This document shows positions 60,432 through 64,000 of a stretch of DNA of 64,000 nt, one piece after another. This DNA is from Strigops habroptila (Eukaryota > Chordata > Aves > Psittaciformes > Psittacidae): assembly GCF_004027225.2 (NCBI RefSeq), contig NC_044277.2:96593552-96657551 (forward strand), read 5' to 3'. Under the pieces are notes generated by a model that worked only from the letters and a program-made list of their open reading frames with translations, was not told where the DNA came from and searched no databases. Each line of letters starts with the position of its first letter. Within the stretch, counting starts at the first letter, position 1. Position numbers and translations under genes: made by a program.

Positions 60432-61167
60432 GTGGGTCGGGCAGTCCCAGGCGCAGCTACAGGTTGGGCGGAGAAGTGATTCAGAGCAGCCCTGCGAAGA
60501 AGGACTTGGGGGTGTTGGGTGACAAGCAGCTCACCATGAGCCGACAGTGTGCGCTTGCAGCCCAGAAACCAACCGTGTGCTGGGCTGTATCACAAGCAGT
60601 GTGACCAGCAGGTCGAAGGAGGTGATCCTGTCCCTCTACTCTGCTCTTGTGAGACCTCACTTGGAGTACTGCATACAGTTCTGGTGTCCTCAACATAAAA
60701 AGGACATGGAGCTGTCGGAGCAAGTCCAGAGAAGGGCCACGAAGATTGTAAGGGGGCTGGAGCACCTGCTGTATGAAGGCAGGCTGAGAAAGTTGGGGCT
60801 GTTCCGCCTGGAGAAGGCTCTGGGGAGACCTCACAGCAGCCTTCCAGTATCTTCTGAAGGGGGCCTACAAGGATGCTGGGGAGGGACTCTTCATCAAAGA
60901 CTGTAGTGACAGGACAAGGGGGAATGGCTTTAAACTGACAGAGGGGAGATTTACATTAGATATTAGGAAGAAGTTCTTCCCTGTGAGGGTGGTGAGGCCC
61001 TGGCACAGGTTGCCCAGAGAAGCTGTGGCTGCCCCATCCCTCGCACTGTTCAAGGCCGGGTTGGATGAGGCTTGGAGCAACCTGGTCTAGTGGAAGGTGT
61101 CCCTGCCTGTGGCAGGTAGTTGGAACTGGATGATCTTGTGGTCCTTTCCAACCCAAACCATTCTATG
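60432..61167 (+). mobile_element. CR1 LINE 3' part inserted in the CpG island
   Basis: About 735 bases of sense CR1 begin at GTGGGTCGGGCAGTCCCAGG and continue with GAGAAGTGATTCAGAGCAGC, 'AAGGACTTGGGGGTGTTGGG' and GTCCTCAACATAAAAAGGAC, ending in ACCATTCTATGACTCTGTAA. Frames read [20 protein letters not shown] and RKLGLFRLEK, the reverse-transcriptase tail. It is closely related to the 43060-47322 copy and has small frame breaks, so it is inactive. GC-rich host sequence continues on both sides. Confidence 0.92.
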
Positions 61168-61218
61168 ACTCTGTAATCGCCGAGCTGCAGCAGCGACATT
61201 TGGCGTCCCATACTCCCG

Positions 61219-61230
61219 CGCGCACGCGCT
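61219..61230 (+). promoter_or_regulatory. NRF1-like site
   Basis: CGCGCACGCGCT fits the palindromic NRF1 consensus YGCGCAYGCGCR at 11 of 12 positions (the last base is T). It lies in the CpG island. NRF1 sites are common in promoters of mitochondrial and housekeeping genes. Confidence 0.4.
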
Positions 61231-61316
61231 GCACGCGAGGTGCGCCACCGACGTTTGGCCGTTGGGCGCCAGTAGCGAGCGCGGTGCAACGCTGCCCGGC
61301 GCATTGCGCGCTGCTC

Positions 61317-61322
61317 CACGTG
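61317..61322 (+). promoter_or_regulatory. CACGTG E-box
   Basis: CTCCACGTGCTG contains the USF/MYC-type CACGTG core inside the CpG island, about 65 bases left of the ZNF143-type site. The motif is short and could be chance, but its setting supports promoter use. Confidence 0.35.
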
Positions 61323-61383
61323 CTGTACCGAATGTTGGTCGCCGGGCGGCAGCGGCGACCCTGGCGTCGCCCCGTGTCCCAGG

Positions 61384-61402
61384 ACTACAGCTCCCGGCAT
61401 GC
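61384..61402 (+). promoter_or_regulatory. ZNF143 (Staf)-type promoter element
   Basis: ACTACAGCTCCCGGCATGC matches the long ACTACAnnTCCCrGmATGC element bound by ZNF143 in vertebrate CpG-island promoters. A 19-base near-perfect match of this kind is unlikely by chance and normally lies close to a transcription start. The element works in either orientation. Confidence 0.65.
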
Positions 61403-61790
61403 TCGGGAGGCAGCCGTCCATCCTGTCTGACCCTCCGGGGACACCGTCCCCTCCGCCCCGTCCCCCGCCGACGCACCCGGTACCCGCAGCGACCGCAACC
61501 CAGCGTGGCTTCGGGCACACCCGTCCTCTCCCCCCGCGTCGATCTGAGCCTCCGTCACAAACCCCGCCGGCATCGGCACCCGCCTCTCTCGGCGACAGCT
61601 CCGCTCCTCCCCTGGCTCAACACCGGCGCACATAACAAGTCGCGGGAGCGAGTCTGCTGCAGAGCTCGGCCCCTCCGACACTCCCCCTGCCCCGGAGACA
61701 CCTCGGCAGTCGGTCGGCTCCCGGACCGATGGGCTGAAGGGCGGAGGCCACTAAAAGACGAGAAGCGGGGTGCAGGACGCTAGGAGAAAC

Positions 61791-64000
61791 AAGTGGCAGC
61801 CAGCCGGACAGTAGCGAGAAGGCGTGAGGCAGGGAGCGGGACATCAAGAGAAATAAAACTGGGACAAGAGAAATGACAGGCACAGCAAGAGCGGGGGGTG
61901 AAGGAATCAGGACGGGGTGGAGAAACAGGAGCGTCAGAGGAGGAGAGGCAGAAAGAGGGAGTAGGAGCAGAACAGATAATGAAAAAGACTTCAGATGGCC
62001 AGCACAACAGAGAGGGGTTAAAAAAAGAACAGGGGCAGCGAGCGAGAGAGAGGTCTTCCTTTCATCTTTTACCCATCTGTCTTTCTACTCTTCACCCACC
62101 CCACTTCTTTATGTCATTCTTTCTTGACAGTGTTGGGCTAAGAAACCTTAACCCAGAAACAAAACCTTCACTGAGCTGAACTGTAGCTTGCTTATCCTGA
62201 CAACGGTTTCTAATGTTACTGGCTCTGTAGTACCTCTGTTGGGAGGGTGCTCACTGTTCACACAGCTTACTCCAGGCTCCTCTGTAGTGAGAGATTAATT
62301 TGTGCCAGAGCTTAGCACTAGTGACCAAAGTAAATGAAACCTTAGGCCACTTGAATTGTACTTTAAGCTTTGTTTTTATCTATGGAAATGTAACTGGTAG
62401 GTAAGTATAAATAAAACTTTTAACTACAGGATATTATGTAACAAAAGATAAGGAAATGTCTCAAGACACAACAAAAAGCATGCCTGGAGGCTGTGGGAGC
62501 AAATCAGAAGAGAAGAAAAACCCAGTCTGTGCAAACAAGTTTGGATGAGCCTTAAGTGCCATCAGGACATCAAGCAACCTGTAGATATTATGAAATCCCG
62601 TAACAATTGATGGGCAGGTCCCTCTTGAGAGGCACCCAGCTTGAGTTGTAACTACTGTATTAAATATAGTGGAAGAAGGAACTCTGATTCTTTTATTAAA
62701 GTAGAATCCAGGGACGAGCACTGTTGAGGGGACATCTGCGTAATTCCTACCACAGTCTATGTGGTGCCTGTGTTATTTTCTACAACACCGCTGAGCATTC
62801 AAGCTGCAGCCCCAGCTGCAACTTGTTTGTTGACAATAACAGTGATAATGATAAATGTACTCCAAATGACCAAGCAAGTGACCTGGAGAGGAGCTAGACT
62901 TCTCCAATGGTAAGGATTTCTCACTGATTCAGTATGGAAATGGTTGAAGATGGAATCCAGTGAAGAAACTAATTCACATAAGAAAGATCCAAAGAGCAAC
63001 AGTTCTCACCTTTGTAAAGTCCTATGAAAACCTGTATATGTGTAACCCTGTGTATGGGTATGTGCAGGTGCATGCAAAGCTGAACACAAATCCAAAAACT
63101 TGAGAATATTGGGAGCAGAAAGAAACCAACTATAGGTGTCTTTGTTAAGACACGTAAGGTTAGTGCAAGAGATACAAAGAAACAAGGTATTTATTGTTAA
63201 AAGCTTTTCTACGAATCACTCAGCATCATACAATGAAGATATGGTGGCTACAGAGTAGAGGGAGTCTCTCTTTTCTCCCTCCCCCCCCCTTTATACACAT
63301 ATTTGCTCACTCTCACAAACCCACAGTTTTGTTTTTTTTTTTTTTAATGGAGTTCCTTTCTTCAGTGAGATTGGAAAAGGTGTTTATCATACAGGATCTG
63401 GCAGAACAGATACATCCTATTAAACAACAGAGCAGTTACAGAAAGGAGACCTCTTTCTTCAGGAAAAAAAGAGCTTTCTTTTCCCCCTCATCTCTTTGCC
63501 ATAAAAGGGTTCTCAAGACACCAAAACCAAAAATAAAACACGCCAAAAAAACCCAGTACCAAATTAGCGTTTTGGCAAAATTAGGAACCCAAGGATATGC
63601 CCCAATATTGACATATGCACTAATATTTTCACCTGGCTTCCACAAAATAAATTCTAAACAATGTGGTTTAAAAAACCTGCCAGCTGAAACAATGTCTGCA
63701 CTACAACTACTAACCCTGCTAAGTTGAACAACTGAATCCCTGTTAATAACAGTGGAAAATGTTTTGACAATATGTCTCAAAGTTACTTGCAGAACATTTG
63801 GGTTTGTCCTGCCTGCCCATTTCCCAGGCTACATACAAGTTGAGACTGGCTCTCTCCCACATGCTCTCTACAGGTAAACATACACACATGCACACAACAT
63901 ATACAGACTCACATGGACTGTGCTATTTCCAAAGTACTTTGCGCATTATCCTGTGCTAAGTCTTAATGACACTTCAGTGGTGCTCTGCTCCATCTTTTCT
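61791..64000. other. Unassigned sequence right of the CpG island
   Basis: GC content falls from about 61800 onward. A purine-rich part (61800-62050) could be 5' UTR of a rightward transcript, and a good donor-like TAG|GTAAGT lies at 62400/62401. No coding exon is recognised up to the window end. Frames such as 63194-63727 show no family resemblance. Confidence 0.35.

Larger units (their letters stand above)
59965..61790. promoter_or_regulatory. CpG-rich promoter-like island, split by a CR1 insertion
   Basis: Two stretches very rich in C, G and CpG (59965-60431 and 61168-61790) stand out from the AT-rich surroundings and are not transposon-derived. They are separated only by the sense CR1 at 60432-61167. 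The right part contains a ZNF143-type site, an NRF1-like site and a CACGTG E-box, the usual make-up of a housekeeping, often bidirectional, promoter. The left part has a GGCATGCGCC half-site near 60204. Long frames inside it are composition artefacts. The gene served is not visible; in mammals CCDC127 and SDHA start head to head next to LRRC14B, which makes them candidates by position only. Confidence 0.6.

Noticed and set aside
58160-61000. CCDC127 on the minus strand after LRRC14B, expected from mammalian gene order
   Set aside because: No minus-strand frame resembles its coiled-coil sequence. The larger frames are CR1 or GC artefacts.
61262-61783. Long + strand frame (173 codons) and overlapping antisense frames in the CpG island
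   Set aside because: They overlap each other on both strands, are dominated by Arg, Pro, Ala and Gly from GC-rich DNA, and match no family. They are composition artefacts.
63194-63727. 177-codon frame near the right edge
   Set aside because: It begins at TTG, contains poly-Pro and poly-Phe from simple C and T runs, overlaps an antisense frame and has no family resemblance.

Overview
The window is vertebrate nuclear DNA, almost certainly from a bird. Its coding content is split into short exons with GT/AG borders. The dispersed repeats are mostly chicken-repeat-1 (CR1) LINEs, many ending in the avian ATTCTATGATTCTATGA-type 3' tail. Two protein-coding genes can be assembled with confidence, both on the + strand.

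Layout. 1-9606 is intron 1 of SLC9A3 (NHE3, the epithelial Na+/H+ exchanger) and carries three CR1 3' fragments and two short hairpins. 9607-32296 holds SLC9A3 exons 2 to 16. All 15 exons have matching splice phases and together encode about 764 residues, ending in the PDZ-ligand-like tail STHM. Exon 1, about 70 residues with the start codon, lies left of the window. 32297 to about 33630 is the 3' UTR. 34954-35504 is a further clean terminal-type exon of 182 residues ending ETQL. Its phase fits SLC9A3 exon 15, so it may be an alternative last exon; otherwise it is the last exon of a gene I do not recognise. 35505-55080 has no other host gene. It contains several CR1 fragments, one nearly full-length but broken CR1 LINE (about 43060-47322), and a solo retroviral LTR (48897-49575) inserted into an older CR1 copy with a 5-bp target duplication. 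55187-58154 is LRRC14B, two exons and 515 residues. 59452-61790 is a CpG-rich, promoter-like island with ZNF143, NRF1-like and CACGTG motifs, flanked and split by two CR1 copies. No gene body attached to it is visible before the window ends at 64000.

The two recognised genes are functionally unrelated neighbours. SLC9A3 works at apical epithelial membranes, and LRRC14B is an LRRC14/PRAME-family leucine-rich-repeat protein. In human, both lie in 5p15.33 but are separated by several genes and have the opposite relative orientation, so this adjacency points to a local rearrangement. No CRISPR array, tRNA, rRNA or operon is present, as expected for a vertebrate locus.
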